Shown: one piece after another, positions 35,146 to 43,396 of the stretch | Layout of the letters: every line of letters begins with the position of its first letter | Position numbering within the stretch: the stretch's first letter is position 1 | NCBI RefSeq assembly: GCF_004114915.1 | Contig: NZ_CP022219.1 | Span: 5,238,501 to 5,302,500 of the forward strand | Length of the DNA: 64,000 bases | Source: Bradyrhizobium guangxiense | GTDB taxonomy: Bacteria; Pseudomonadota; Alphaproteobacteria; Rhizobiales; Xanthobacteraceae | Direction: 5' to 3' | Made by a program: the position numbers and the translations under genes | The notes under the pieces: model-generated | The model's input: the letters and a program-made list of their open reading frames with translations, nothing else | Databases searched by the model: none | Told to the model about the DNA's origin: nothing

Positions 35146-36962
35146 ACGACTTCGTCGTCCGCTTCGCCAACGTCAACGGCTCCGGCTCGGCCAGCGCCAA
35201 CGAGATGTTCGCACGCGCGATCCTGCGCCACGGCGTGCCTGTGTCTCCGCGCAATATCTTCCCCTCCAACATTCAGGGCCTGCCGACCTGGTACGAGGTG
35301 CGGGTCACCGAAGACGGCCATCTCGGCGCCCGCGGCGGCGTCGACATGATGGTGGCGATGAACCCGCAGACCTGGGACAAGGACGTCGCCGGCATCGAGC
35401 CGGGCGGCTACCTGTTCTATGATTCCACCAAGCCGATGCCGTCGGCCAAATTCCGCGACGACATCACCGTGATCGGCGTCCCCTTAACCGCCATCACCAA
35501 CTCGACCTACACTGATCCGCGCCAGCGCCAGCTGTTCAAGAACATCATCTATTTGGGCGCGCTTTCGGCCCTGCTCGAGATGGACCCCAAGCTGATCGAG
35601 CAGCTGATCGGCGAGCAGTATAAGGGCAAGGAGAAGCTGCTCTCATCCAACGTCCACGCCCTGCATCTCGGCCGCGACTGGGCGCTGCAGAATCTGAAAT
35701 GCCCGATCGGGCTTCGCGTGAGAAAGTCCGACAAGGTCGGCGACCGCATCTTCATCGAGGGCAACAGTGCCGCTGCGCTCGGCGCCGTCTATGGCGGCGC
35801 CACCGTCTGCGCCTGGTATCCGATCACGCCCTCCTCGTCGGTGGCCGAGGCTTTCACCGCCCACTGCAAGAAATACCGGCATGATCCCGAGACCGGCAAA
35901 GCAAAATACGCGATCGTGCAGGGCGAGGATGAGCTGGCTTCGATCGGCATCGTGATCGGCGCCTCCTGGAACGGCGCCCGCGCCTTCACCGCCACCTCAG
36001 GCCCCGGCATCTCGCTGATGACGGAGTTCATCGGCCTGTCCTACTTCGCCGAGATTCCGGCCGTGATCATGAACATCCAGCGCGCCGGCCCCTCCACGGG
36101 CATGCCGACCCGCACCCAGCAATGCGACATCATCGCCTGCGCCTATGCCTCGCATGGCGACACCAAGCATGTGCTGCTGTTCCCAGAGGACCCTGCTGAA
36201 GCCTTCGAGTTCGCAGCGGCCGCCTTCGATCTCGCCGAGCGGCTGCAGACCACGATCTTCCTGATGCTCGACCTCGACATCGGCATGAACCACCGGCTCT
36301 GCCGCCCGCTGAAATGGGACGATGCCAAGCAGTACGACCGCGGCAAGGTGATGACCGCGGAAATGCTGGAGGAAGGCCGCGACTTCGGCCGCTATCTCGA
36401 CGTCGATGGCGACGGCATCCCCTATCGCACCTATCCCGGTACGCACCCGACCAAGGGCTCCTACTTCACCCGCGGCACCTCGCGCGACCGCTATGCGCGC
36501 TATTCCGAGGAAGGCTCGGTCTATGCCGACAACATGCAGCGCCTCGTCCGCAAATTCGAGACCGCCCAGGACCTGGTGCCGCGGCCGCTGCAGGCCAATG
36601 CGGAACGACCGACCAAATACGGCGTGATCTATTTCGGCTCGACCTCCCCCGCCATGGACGAGGCGATCGGCCTTTTGGAAGCACGCGGGCACCAGCTCGA
36701 CCGCCTGCGCATCCGCGCCTTCCCGTTCCACTCGAGCGTTGCAAGCTTCCTCGCTGAGCACGACTTCGTCTACGTGGTCGAGCAGAATCGTGACAGCCAG
36801 CTCCGCCAGCTCATCGTCAACGAGAACGGCATCGATCCCGTTCGCCTCGTGCCGATCGTGCATTACGACGGCACCCCGATCACCGCCCGCTTCATCGCAA
36901 AAGCCATCGGCGACCACCAGGATCACCTCAAGGTGACCCCGCTCCGCAAGGCCGTGTCATGA
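35115..36962 (+). CDS. korA: 2-oxoacid:ferredoxin oxidoreductase, fused gamma-alpha subunit
   Basis: A 615-residue subunit from ATG 35115. Residues 1-215 form the gamma-type domain (VVRFANVNGSGSASANEMFARAILRHGV), and the rest is the alpha/pyrimidine-binding domain with the hallmark YPITPSS at 235-241, then GEDELASIGIVIGASWNGARAFTATSGPGISLM and RAGPSTGMPTRTQQ. With the beta subunit it oxidatively decarboxylates a 2-oxoacid plus CoA to acyl-CoA. 2-oxoglutarate is the best guess for this gamma-alpha fusion type, but pyruvate or branched acids cannot be excluded. It overlaps the upstream gene by 31 bases and the beta gene by 4. Confidence 0.9.
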   Translation: MSDKKPISSVNDFVVRFANVNGSGSASANEMFARAILRHGVPVSPRNIFPSNIQGLPTWYEVRVTEDGHLGARGGVDMMVAMNPQTWDKDVAGIEPGGYLFYDSTKPMPSAKFRDDITVIGVPLTAITNSTYTDPRQRQLFKNIIYLGALSALLEMDPKLIEQLIGEQYKGKEKLLSSNVHALHLGRDWALQNLKCPIGLRVRKSDKVGDRIFIEGNSAAALGAVYGGATVCAWYPITPSSSVAEAFTAHCKKYRHDPETGKAKYAIVQGEDELASIGIVIGASWNGARAFTATSGPGISLMTEFIGLSYFAEIPAVIMNIQRAGPSTGMPTRTQQCDIIACAYASHGDTKHVLLFPEDPAEAFEFAAAAFDLAERLQTTIFLMLDLDIGMNHRLCRPLKWDDAKQYDRGKVMTAEMLEEGRDFGRYLDVDGDGIPYRTYPGTHPTKGSYFTRGTSRDRYARYSEEGSVYADNMQRLVRKFETAQDLVPRPLQANAERPTKYGVIYFGSTSPAMDEAIGLLEARGHQLDRLRIRAFPFHSSVASFLAEHDFVYVVEQNRDSQLRQLIVNENGIDPVRLVPIVHYDGTPITARFIAKAIGDHQDHLKVTPLRKAVS

Positions 36963-38014
36963 CCTACATCGCAAAGCCGAAATTCCATCATCCGGGGCTG
37001 AAGAAGAACGCGCTCGGCTACACGCATCGCGACTACGAGGGCAAGATCTCGACGCTGTGCGCGGGCTGCGGCCACGATTCGATCACGGCCTCGATCATCG
37101 AAGCCTGCTACGAGCTGTCAATCGAGCCGCATCGGGTGGCGAAGATCTCCGGCATCGGCTGTTCCTCGAAGACGCCGGATTACTTCCTCGGCAATTCGCA
37201 CGGCTTCAACTCCGTGCACGGCCGCATGCCCAGCGTGCTCACGGGCGCCAACCTCGCCAACCGTGATTTGATCTATCTCGGGGTCTCCGGCGACGGCGAT
37301 TCCGCCTCGATCGGGTTCGGCCAGTTCGCGCATTCGATCCGGCGCGGCGTCAACATGACCTATATCGTCGAGAACAACGGCGTCTACGGCCTGACCAAGG
37401 GCCAGTTCTCGGCGACGGCCGACCGCGGCTCGAAGAGCAAGAAGGGCGTCACCAACACCGACAACGCCATCGACCTCGTCGCGATCGCCCTCCAGCTGGG
37501 GGCCACCTTCATCGCGCGCTCGTTCTCGGGCGACAAGAGCCAGTTGGTGCCGCTGATCGCGGCCGCGATCGGCCACAAGGGGGCGTCCTTCATCGACGTC
37601 ATCAGCCCCTGCATCGCCTTCAACAACCACGCCGGCTCGACCAAGAGCTTTGATTATGTCCGCGAGCACAATGACGCCGTGAACCGGCTTGACGTGCTGG
37701 TCGGCCGCGACCCGATCGCGGTCGATTACGCGCCGGGCACGGTGCAGGTGGTCGAGCAGCACGACGGCAGCAAGATCGCGCTGCGCAAGATCGACGCGGA
37801 TTACGATCCGCACGACCGGCTGGGCGCCCAGACTTTCCTGGCGCGGCACGCCGCCAAAGGCCAGATCGTCACGGGACTTCTTTACGTCGATCCCGACGCG
37901 GAAGATCTGCACGAGCACCTCAACACGGTCGAGACGCCGCTCAACTCGCTGGAGGCGGATACGCTGTGCCCGGGTTCGGCGGTGCTGGACAAGATCAACG
38001 CCAGCCTGCGGTGA
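36959..38014 (+). CDS. korB: 2-oxoacid:ferredoxin oxidoreductase beta subunit (TPP binding)
   Basis: A 351-residue protein with the TPP-binding loop GDGDSASIGFGQFAHSIRRG starting at Gly111 and its closing Asn in ENNGVYGLTKGQFSAT. The N-terminal CAGCGHDS supplies Cys for the proximal cluster, and ISGIGCSSKTP is typical of the family. It binds thiamine diphosphate and a [4Fe-4S] cluster and pairs with the alpha subunit (ATGA overlap). The unusual feature in an aerobe is a complete oxygen-sensitive-type complex alongside whatever 2-oxoglutarate dehydrogenase exists elsewhere. Confidence 0.92.
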   Translation: MTYIAKPKFHHPGLKKNALGYTHRDYEGKISTLCAGCGHDSITASIIEACYELSIEPHRVAKISGIGCSSKTPDYFLGNSHGFNSVHGRMPSVLTGANLANRDLIYLGVSGDGDSASIGFGQFAHSIRRGVNMTYIVENNGVYGLTKGQFSATADRGSKSKKGVTNTDNAIDLVAIALQLGATFIARSFSGDKSQLVPLIAAAIGHKGASFIDVISPCIAFNNHAGSTKSFDYVREHNDAVNRLDVLVGRDPIAVDYAPGTVQVVEQHDGSKIALRKIDADYDPHDRLGAQTFLARHAAKGQIVTGLLYVDPDAEDLHEHLNTVETPLNSLEADTLCPGSAVLDKINASLR

Positions 38015-38037
38015 GACGCGCGGTATCAGAAGGCTAT

Positions 38038-38055
38038 CGGCATCGGCCGATGCCG
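38038..38055. terminator. Perfect palindrome between convergent genes
   Basis: CGGCATCGGCCGATGCCG is an 18-base perfect palindrome placed between the korB stop (38014) and the stop of the convergent gene (38063). It could fold into a hairpin with a 4-base loop on either strand. No T-run follows, so the terminator role is inferred from position. Confidence 0.4.
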
Positions 38056-38062
38056 GGATGTC

Positions 38063-38647
38063 TTAATTGACCGGCTCGGGCTGCGTCGCGGGACTGGCCG
38101 TATATGCCAAGCGGCCGGCCTTCCAATATTGCTTGCAGGTCTCAAGCAGCGTTTCGCCATCCATCGTCAGGCCGCCAGGATTGATGAGCACGCCCTCCGC
38201 GCCGATCGCTTCGTTCATCACCGATACGACGCGCTTCAGAAGGCCAACGTCGAAGCGACTGGCGACAAGCGGGTCGAGCTTGAGCACCACGATCGCCTGA
38301 CTGCGATACCGCCAAACCGATACGTCCCGCACCGATCTCCAGGAGATGGTGTCATCGGCGATACGGGTATCGCGAATACCGACGCGGGTAATGAAAAGGA
38401 CCGGTTGCCTGCTTGAGACCAGGCGCCAAAGCGTCCTGCAGGTCATGAATCCAAACAATGCGACACCAACGTAGCAGGCTGTGATCTGGAACTCGGAGAG
38501 AGTCTTGACCTGAAACCAGTTGAACGCGACTGCGGCGGACAGCAGCGTCAGCAGCAGGCCGGCGCCCAGCAGCTTCAGCAGCCGCAGCGCGGAATAGCCG
38601 ATCGCAAGGTTGGGCAAGTTCTGACTTACGGACATTTTGACCGCCAC
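38063..38647 (-). CDS. Two-TM membrane protein of unknown function
   Basis: A 194-residue protein. Two hydrophobic segments (about 22-42 and 54-72) form a hairpin, followed by a cytoplasmic domain starting VLFITRVGIRDTRIADDTISWRSVRDVSVWRYRSQAIVVLKL, which looks like a small PH-like beta domain as in STM3941-type proteins. The last part is polar. No catalytic motif was found. Convergent with korB and unrelated to it by strand. Confidence 0.6.
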   Translation of the reverse strand: MAVKMSVSQNLPNLAIGYSALRLLKLLGAGLLLTLLSAAVAFNWFQVKTLSEFQITACYVGVALFGFMTCRTLWRLVSSRQPVLFITRVGIRDTRIADDTISWRSVRDVSVWRYRSQAIVVLKLDPLVASRFDVGLLKRVVSVMNEAIGAEGVLINPGGLTMDGETLLETCKQYWKAGRLAYTASPATQPEPVN

Positions 38648-38821
38648 CAGTCATCTGCAGCAACCAGGGGGTTACCGCCCCTGCTTGCAAGCCTTAAGGC
38701 TGGAACCTTGCGCGAGGCTGCCGGCAAGGTGCGCGACCGGGAGGGCTTGAACGCGCCGCTCCCCGCCTGCGACTAACCCCCAGTCGGCTCCCCTGCTCGT
38801 TGCGAGGCGACGACGGTTCAA

Positions 38822-39459
38822 ATGCTTGGTGCGATCATGAAGCTTGCTCTTGTCCTTCCGTTCGCTTTTGCCGACCTCGTGGGCGTCGCCCGCGCCGATG
38901 AAGCCGACAAGGTCCGGGAAACCACAAAGGCCGAAGCCGAGGCCTTCACGGCCCGGGTCTATGCGGGGGCCCCGGCGACAAGGCCTATGCCTGCTTCGTC
39001 CGGCGCTACGACGCAGAACATCTGGCCCGTCATCCCAAGCAGAAGGTCGCCTCGATGAAGTTGCTCATTTCGGCGGAGACCGACAAGGAGGACAAGCAGT
39101 TGCACAACTCGTTCCGCATGGGCTTCCGCTATCGCCATCGCAGCGGCGATTTCGACTCCAGCGGGTCGTGCGGCAGTCACGCGGTGCTGCTCAGCCAGGG
39201 CGACGAGGTCCGCATGGGCTGCGGCGTCGACTGCGAAGGCGGCGGGATCGAAGTGGCGCTGTCCAAGGACAACAAGTCTGCCATCATCCGCCTCGAACAG
39301 ATCCGGGTCTGGCAAAACAACAAGCCGGACGACGAAGCCGAGCACGCGCTGGTGGCCGGCGCTGATGACAAGATCTTCCGGCTCGACCGCACCAACAATA
39401 GCGAATGCGCTTCGCTCGTGATCGACCGTAAGGAACTCGCCGCGCTGCGTCACAAGTGA
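38822..39459 (+). pseudogene. Exported protein interrupted by a one-base frameshift
   Basis: The frame from 38822 (signal peptide KLALVLPFAFADLVGVARA, then ADKVRETTKAEAEAFTARVYAG) runs into GGGGG at 38965-38969. Beyond it, protein-like sequence continues in another frame (PGDKAYACFVRRYDAEHLARH ... to 39459), joining the open frame usually started at 39055. Adding one G to the run restores a single protein of about 212 residues. The C-terminal half has four Cys (SGSCGSHAV, MGCGVDCEGGG) and ends ELAALRHK. The family is not recognised. It is either a sequencing error, a recent mutation or slippage; the intact protein would be periplasmic. Confidence 0.7.
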
Positions 39460-39497
39460 TATCTCTGCGGCAACGTCAGGCAATCAGGGAGAACGCC

Positions 39498-39947
39498 ATG
39501 AACCGCCGCAACATCTTGTGGAGCGCCGTCTCGGCCTTGGGCGCAGCGCTCGGCGCCTCCAGCGCAAAAGCCGCGACGGACGCGAGCGCGAGCAACAAGC
39601 TGAAAGTCGTGTACCACCTCAGCGACGCCGAGAAGGTCAATTTCGTGCTCGGCAACATCCAGAACCACATCGACGGTGTCGGCGGCCCCGAACATGTCAC
39701 CATCGCGCTTGTGATCCACGGGCCGGCGCTGAAGGCATTTCATGCGACGCAGACCAACCCTGATATCAGCAAGCGGATCGGCGAATTCTCCAAGGACGGC
39801 ATCGAGCTCGCCGCCTGCGGTAACACGATGAAGGCGCAGAACGTCACGCTCAGGGATCTGCTGCCCGGTTTCGTCAATGCGGAGAAAGGCGGCGTGGTGC
39901 GCCTCGCCGAGCTGCAGTCGCAGGGATATCTGTATTTGCGGCCGTAA
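39498..39947 (+). CDS. Exported DsrE-family protein
   Basis: A 149-residue protein from ATG 39498 (GGGAG ribosome site). The N-terminus NRRNILWSAVSALGAALGASSAKA is a signal peptide with twin Arg, so possibly Tat-exported. The mature domain KLKVVYHLSDAEKVNFVLGNIQNHID ... VIHGPALKAF ... ELAACGNTMKAQN is the DsrE/DsrF-like fold with the conserved Cys in ACGNTM. Relatives handle sulfur transfer, but many periplasmic forms have no known role. It follows the frameshifted exported gene by 38 bases and could share its transcript. Confidence 0.75.
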   Translation: MNRRNILWSAVSALGAALGASSAKAATDASASNKLKVVYHLSDAEKVNFVLGNIQNHIDGVGGPEHVTIALVIHGPALKAFHATQTNPDISKRIGEFSKDGIELAACGNTMKAQNVTLRDLLPGFVNAEKGGVVRLAELQSQGYLYLRP

Positions 39948-39973
39948 GACCGACTTGGCCGCCGGTGTCTCTC

Positions 39974-40096
39974 CGTCATTGCGAGCCACCGGGTCCGCGC
40001 CAAGCGCGGCCCGATGACAGGCTCCGCGAAGCAATCCAGAATCCCTCCGTGGAGACAGTCTGGATTGCATTGTCGCAAGGGCTCCTCGCAATGAGG
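39974..40096. repeat. Dispersed inverted repeat, second copy of the 12185 family
   Basis: CGTCATTGCGAG (39974-39985) and CTCGCAATGAGG (40085-40096) are the outer arms, GCAATCCAGA (40031-40040) and TCTGGATTGC (40059-40068) the inner arms; the left half carries an extra GC-rich hairpin absent at 12185. It ends about 40 bases before the ArsR promoter. Confidence 0.8.
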
Positions 40097-40136
40097 CGGA
40101 GGGGCCAGCGAAAGCCAGTCCCATATCCCCTCGCTC

Positions 40137-40194
40137 TTGACTTACCTATAACTCCATGGTTATGAATTAATCCATAACTTTCTGGTTATGGATT
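40137..40194 (+). promoter_or_regulatory. arsR-type promoter with two operators
   Basis: TTGACT (40137-40142) and TATGAA (40161-40166), 18 bases apart, make a plausible sigma-70 promoter. Two dyads share the core ATAAC-N6-GTTAT: 40148-40163 and a longer perfect one with 10-base arms AATCCATAAC/GTTATGGATT at 40169-40194. Their centres are 26 bases apart. They cover the -10 and the start of transcription, just before ATG 40199, as expected of an autorepressor. Confidence 0.7.
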
Positions 40195-40198
40195 ACCC

Positions 40199-40522
40199 AT
40201 GTCCCCCGCGCCCGATCTCCTGTTCAGGACGCTCGCCGACCCGACCCGGCGGGCGATCTTCGAGCGGCTGTGCCGGGAGGGCGAGCAGACGGTCGGGGCG
40301 CTGACGGTGCGATCGGGCGTGTCGCAGCCGGCGGTGTCAAAACATTTGGGCGCACTGAAGCAGGCTGGCCTCGTGCGCGACCGCCATGAGGGACGGCAGA
40401 CCCATTACAGCGCGCAGCCCGGCGCGCTCAATCCGCTGATCGACTGGAGCAGCCGGATGGCCTCGTTCTGGCAGCGCCGGCTCGACGCACTCGACGATCT
40501 CCTGAAGAGGATGGACCAATGA
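40199..40522 (+). CDS. ArsR family transcriptional repressor
   Basis: A 107-residue winged-helix protein. DPTRRAIFERLCREGEQTVGALTVRSGVSQPAVSKHLGALKQAGLVRDRHEGRQTHYS covers the whole HTH and wing. No metal-binding Cys motif (ELCVCDL type) is present, so it is the non-metal subgroup usually paired with SRPBCC proteins. The next gene overlaps by 4 bases (ATGA) and is exactly such a protein. Two palindromes directly upstream suggest it represses itself and its partner. Confidence 0.88.
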   Translation: MSPAPDLLFRTLADPTRRAIFERLCREGEQTVGALTVRSGVSQPAVSKHLGALKQAGLVRDRHEGRQTHYSAQPGALNPLIDWSSRMASFWQRRLDALDDLLKRMDQ

Positions 40523-40950
40523 CCGAACCCTCAAGCCAGACACGCGCGGTGGTCGTGGAGCGCGAATTTGCCGCTCCCGTCGAGCGGCTCTGGCGCGCGC
40601 TGACGCAGCCGCATCTGATCGAGGAATGGCTGATGAAGAACGACTTCAAGCCGACCGTCGGCCATCGCTTCAATCTGCGCGGCGAATGGGGTGGCGTGCT
40701 GGATTGCGAGGTGCTCACCATCGAGCCGGAGAAGACGCTCGCCTACACCTGGAATTTTTCTCATGAGGACGCCGCCTTCAACCTCAAGAGCGTCGTGACC
40801 TTCACGCTCACCCCGACCGGTTCGGGCACGCATCTGCGCGTCGAGCAGGCGGGCTTCAGCCCAACGCAGAAACAGGCCTATGGCGGCGCGCATGCCGGCT
40901 GGAAGCAGTTCCTTGCAAAACTGGACGAGCTGCTGGCGCGGGCCGGCTAA
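40519..40950 (+). CDS. SRPBCC (AHSA1-like) domain protein
   Basis: A 143-residue START/Bet v1-like protein: VVEREFAAPVERLWRALTQPHLIEEWLM at the N-terminus, GGVLDCEVLTIEPEKTLAYTWNF in the middle and the C-terminal helix GGAHAGWKQFLAKLDELL. It should bind a hydrophobic ligand; the ligand is unknown. Co-translated with the ArsR repressor, a common two-gene unit. Its TAA is contributed by the start of the dispersed repeat at 40949. Confidence 0.85.
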   Translation: MTEPSSQTRAVVVEREFAAPVERLWRALTQPHLIEEWLMKNDFKPTVGHRFNLRGEWGGVLDCEVLTIEPEKTLAYTWNFSHEDAAFNLKSVVTFTLTPTGSGTHLRVEQAGFSPTQKQAYGGAHAGWKQFLAKLDELLARAG

Positions 40951-41050
40951 AGCGCGATGAGATCTAGATGAATCGTCATCGCGCTTTAGGTTGTTGTTTG
41001 CGCATGATCATTCCGGAAAACCGCTTCGCATTTTTCCGGATCATGCTTGG
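40949..41050. repeat. Dispersed nested-palindrome repeat, copy 2
   Basis: Near-identical to 2837-2940. Arms AAAGCGCGATGA (40949-40960) and TCATCGCGCTTT (40976-40987) are perfect, followed by the GCATGATC ... GATCATGC hairpin. Its 5' boundary coincides with the stop codon of the SRPBCC gene in the same way that copy 1 coincides with the cupin stop. Confidence 0.9.
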
Positions 41051-41089
41051 CACCATCGTCATTCCGATCATTCCGAGAAGGAGATTCCA

Positions 41090-41293
41090 ATGAGCACGCA
41101 GATGTGGATCCGGCAGATTCACCGCTGGCTGTCGATGGCCTTCACGCTTGCCGTCATCGCGAACATCGTGGCGATGATCATGCAGCTGCAGGCCGTCTGG
41201 ATCGGCTTCCTGGCGCTGGTCCCGCTGATTCCGTTGCTCGCGACCGGGCTGTATTTGTTCGCGCTGCCCCATCTCGGCCGCAGCAACGCGTGA
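41090..41293 (+). CDS. Small two-TM membrane protein
   Basis: A 67-residue protein from ATG 41090, with AGAAGGAG seven bases before it. Two hydrophobic segments (about 13-33 and 36-56) are joined by a short loop, and the end is basic. The opening MWIRQIHRWLSMAFTLAVIANIV resembles small conserved inner-membrane proteins found beside SRPBCC genes. The function is unknown. The upstream in-frame extension comes from the repeat and was dropped. DUF1801 follows after 13 bases. Confidence 0.7.
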   Translation: MSTQMWIRQIHRWLSMAFTLAVIANIVAMIMQLQAVWIGFLALVPLIPLLATGLYLFALPHLGRSNA

Positions 41294-41306
41294 ACGAGGC
41301 GAGAGA

Positions 41307-41753
41307 ATGAAGAAGACCGTGGCCGCGACGAAGGCTGGCGCGACGGACGCGGGCGGGCTGTCGCCCGCCAGGCTGATCGACGGCAGGATCAGGGAGCTCG
41401 GCGACTGGCGTGGGGAAACGCTGGGGCGCATTCGCGCGCTGATCAAGGACGCCGATCCTGATGTCGTCGAAGCGTGGAAATGGCGCGGCGTTCCCGTGTG
41501 GGAGCACGACGGCATCATCTGCACCGGCGAGACCTACAAGGCAGTGGTGAAGCTGACCTTCGCCAAGGGCGCGGCACTGGATGACCCCTCGGGCCTGTTC
41601 AATTCCAGCCTCGACGGCAATGTACGGCGCGCGATCGATATTCGCGAAGGCGAGAAGATCAACGAGAAGGCGTTGAAAGCGCTGATCCGCGCGGCGGTGG
41701 AGCTGAACGCGAGCAAGGCGAAGAAGAAGCCGGCGAAGCGATCAGCCTCGTAG
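41307..41753 (+). CDS. DUF1801 domain protein
   Basis: A 148-residue protein. A basic tail (to residue 20) is followed by the DUF1801 (YdhG-like) domain: GETLGRIRALIKDADPDVVEAWKWRGVPVWEHDGIICTGETYKAVVKLTFAKGA, with the W-K-x-x-x-P-V-W block as hallmark. The end is Lys/Ala-rich. Relatives are small iron-chaperone-like (frataxin-fold) proteins, but the function here is unproven. It probably shares a transcript with the small membrane protein and maybe the arsR pair. Confidence 0.8.
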   Translation: MKKTVAATKAGATDAGGLSPARLIDGRIRELGDWRGETLGRIRALIKDADPDVVEAWKWRGVPVWEHDGIICTGETYKAVVKLTFAKGAALDDPSGLFNSSLDGNVRRAIDIREGEKINEKALKALIRAAVELNASKAKKKPAKRSAS

Positions 41754-41857
41754 GCAGTGTGCCGCCACGAGTGTCTGCCGACGTCGCTAGCCTCTCCCAC
41801 AAGGGGCGAGGGCGCATCAACGTGCATCTCGCCCCGTTGATCCGTACGAAAGACGCC

Positions 41858-43396
41858 TCAGGCCACCGCCGCCGGGATCGGCCGCGGGCTCACGACGTAT
41901 TCGCGCAGGACCTTGTCGTTGGCGTCGACCTCGATCAGCGCGACGTCGTAGGTCCAGAGATCGGCCAAATGCTGCAGCACCCGCTTGGCATCGGTCTCGT
42001 TGAGCTGCGAGCCCTTGATGACATGGTGGTGCAGGATCAGGCGGCGGTCGCCAGAGAGATCGACGTCGACCACCTCGATATTGGCATCGATGAAGCCGAC
42101 ATCGTGCTGCCGCGCCAGCTCGCGCCGGACGCGGCGGAAGCCGCGCTCGTCATGGATGGCATCGACGCGGATGCCGGCGCGCTCCTCCGGATCGTCGTGC
42201 AGGTGGAACATGCGAAAGTGCCGCATCAATTTCGGGCTCAGGAACTGGCCGATGAAGCTTTCATCGCGGTAGTTGGCCCAGACGTCGCGCAGCACGCCCA
42301 TCACGTCGTTCTTGCCGGCGATGTCGGGGAACCACTCGCGGTCCTCGTCTTCCGGATTGGTGACGATGCGCTCGATGTCCTGCATCACGGCAAAACCGAG
42401 CGCATAAGGGTTGAAGCCGGAGAAGCGCGGATCATCGAATTCGGGCTGAAACACCACGTTGGTGTGCGAGCCCAGGAATTCGAGGAAATTGCCGTCGGTG
42501 ATGCGGCCCTGCTGATGCAGCTTGGTCATGATGCGATAGTGGACGTAGGTCGCCGTCCCCTCGTTCATCACCTTGGTCTGGCTCTGCGGATAGAAATATT
42601 GCGCGATGTGGCGGACGATGCGCAACAGCTCGCGCTGCCACGGCGCCAGCCGCGGCGCGCTCTTCTCCAGGAAGTAGAGCAGGTTCTCCTGCGGCAGGCC
42701 GAGCAGCTTGCGGCGGCGCTCGATGCTCAGCGTGGACCGGCTCTTGGCGGCGCCCTTCGGGACTGTGCGCCAGAGGTCGTTGAAGACCTCCTCCTCATGC
42801 TGGCGCCGGCGCCCCGCCCGCTTCTCCTCGACGCGCAAGTCCAGCTTCTTCTTGCCGGGATAGCGGTCGATGCCGTGCGACATCAGCGCGTGCGCGGCGT
42901 CCAGCGTGCGCTCGACCTCGACGCGGCCATAGCGCTCCTCGCAGGTCGCGACATAGTTCTTGGCGAAGTCGAGATAATCCAGAATGCCCTCGGCGTCGGT
43001 CCACTGCTTGAACAGGTAATTGTTCTTGAAGAAGTGGTTGTGGCCGAAGGCGGCGTGGGCGATCACCAGGGTCTGCATCGTCGCCGTGTTCTCCTCCATC
43101 AGATAGGAGATGCAGGGCGAGGAGTTGATCACGATCTCATAGGCAAGACCCATCAGGCCCTTGCGGTAGGAGGCCTCATGGAAGGCAAAATGCTTGCCGA
43201 ACGACCAGTGCTTGTAGAACAAGGGCATGCCGACCGACGAATAGGCGTCCAGCATCTGCTCGGCTGTGATCACCTCGATCTGGTTCGGATAGACCTCGAG
43301 CCCGAGATCCTTCAACGCCACCTCCTCGCAGGCATCGGTGATGCGCTGCAAGGTGTGGAAATCCCAATCCGCGCCTTCGAACAATCGTTCCGTCAT
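41858..43396 (-). CDS. spoVR: SpoVR family protein
   Basis: A 512-residue protein (YcgB in E. coli). Typical blocks are YSSVGMPLFYKHWSFGKHFAFHEASYRKG, YEIVINSSPCISYLMEENTATMQTLVIAHAAFGHNHFFKNNYLF and MNEGTATYVHYRIMTKLHQQG, which carry the conserved His/Glu cluster. The biochemical role is unknown; in other bacteria it acts with the PrkA kinase and the DUF444 protein in stress and starvation. The start overlaps the DUF444 stop by 4 bases. Confidence 0.93.
   Translation of the reverse strand: MTERLFEGADWDFHTLQRITDACEEVALKDLGLEVYPNQIEVITAEQMLDAYSSVGMPLFYKHWSFGKHFAFHEASYRKGLMGLAYEIVINSSPCISYLMEENTATMQTLVIAHAAFGHNHFFKNNYLFKQWTDAEGILDYLDFAKNYVATCEERYGRVEVERTLDAAHALMSHGIDRYPGKKKLDLRVEEKRAGRRRQHEEEVFNDLWRTVPKGAAKSRSTLSIERRRKLLGLPQENLLYFLEKSAPRLAPWQRELLRIVRHIAQYFYPQSQTKVMNEGTATYVHYRIMTKLHQQGRITDGNFLEFLGSHTNVVFQPEFDDPRFSGFNPYALGFAVMQDIERIVTNPEDEDREWFPDIAGKNDVMGVLRDVWANYRDESFIGQFLSPKLMRHFRMFHLHDDPEERAGIRVDAIHDERGFRRVRRELARQHDVGFIDANIEVVDVDLSGDRRLILHHHVIKGSQLNETDAKRVLQHLADLWTYDVALIEVDANDKVLREYVVSPRPIPAAVA

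Noticed and set aside
39055..39459. Independent 134-residue gene starting at 39055
   Set aside because: Protein-like sequence continues upstream of this ATG in the same frame without a start and joins the signal-peptide frame by a one-base shift, so it is treated as part of one broken gene.
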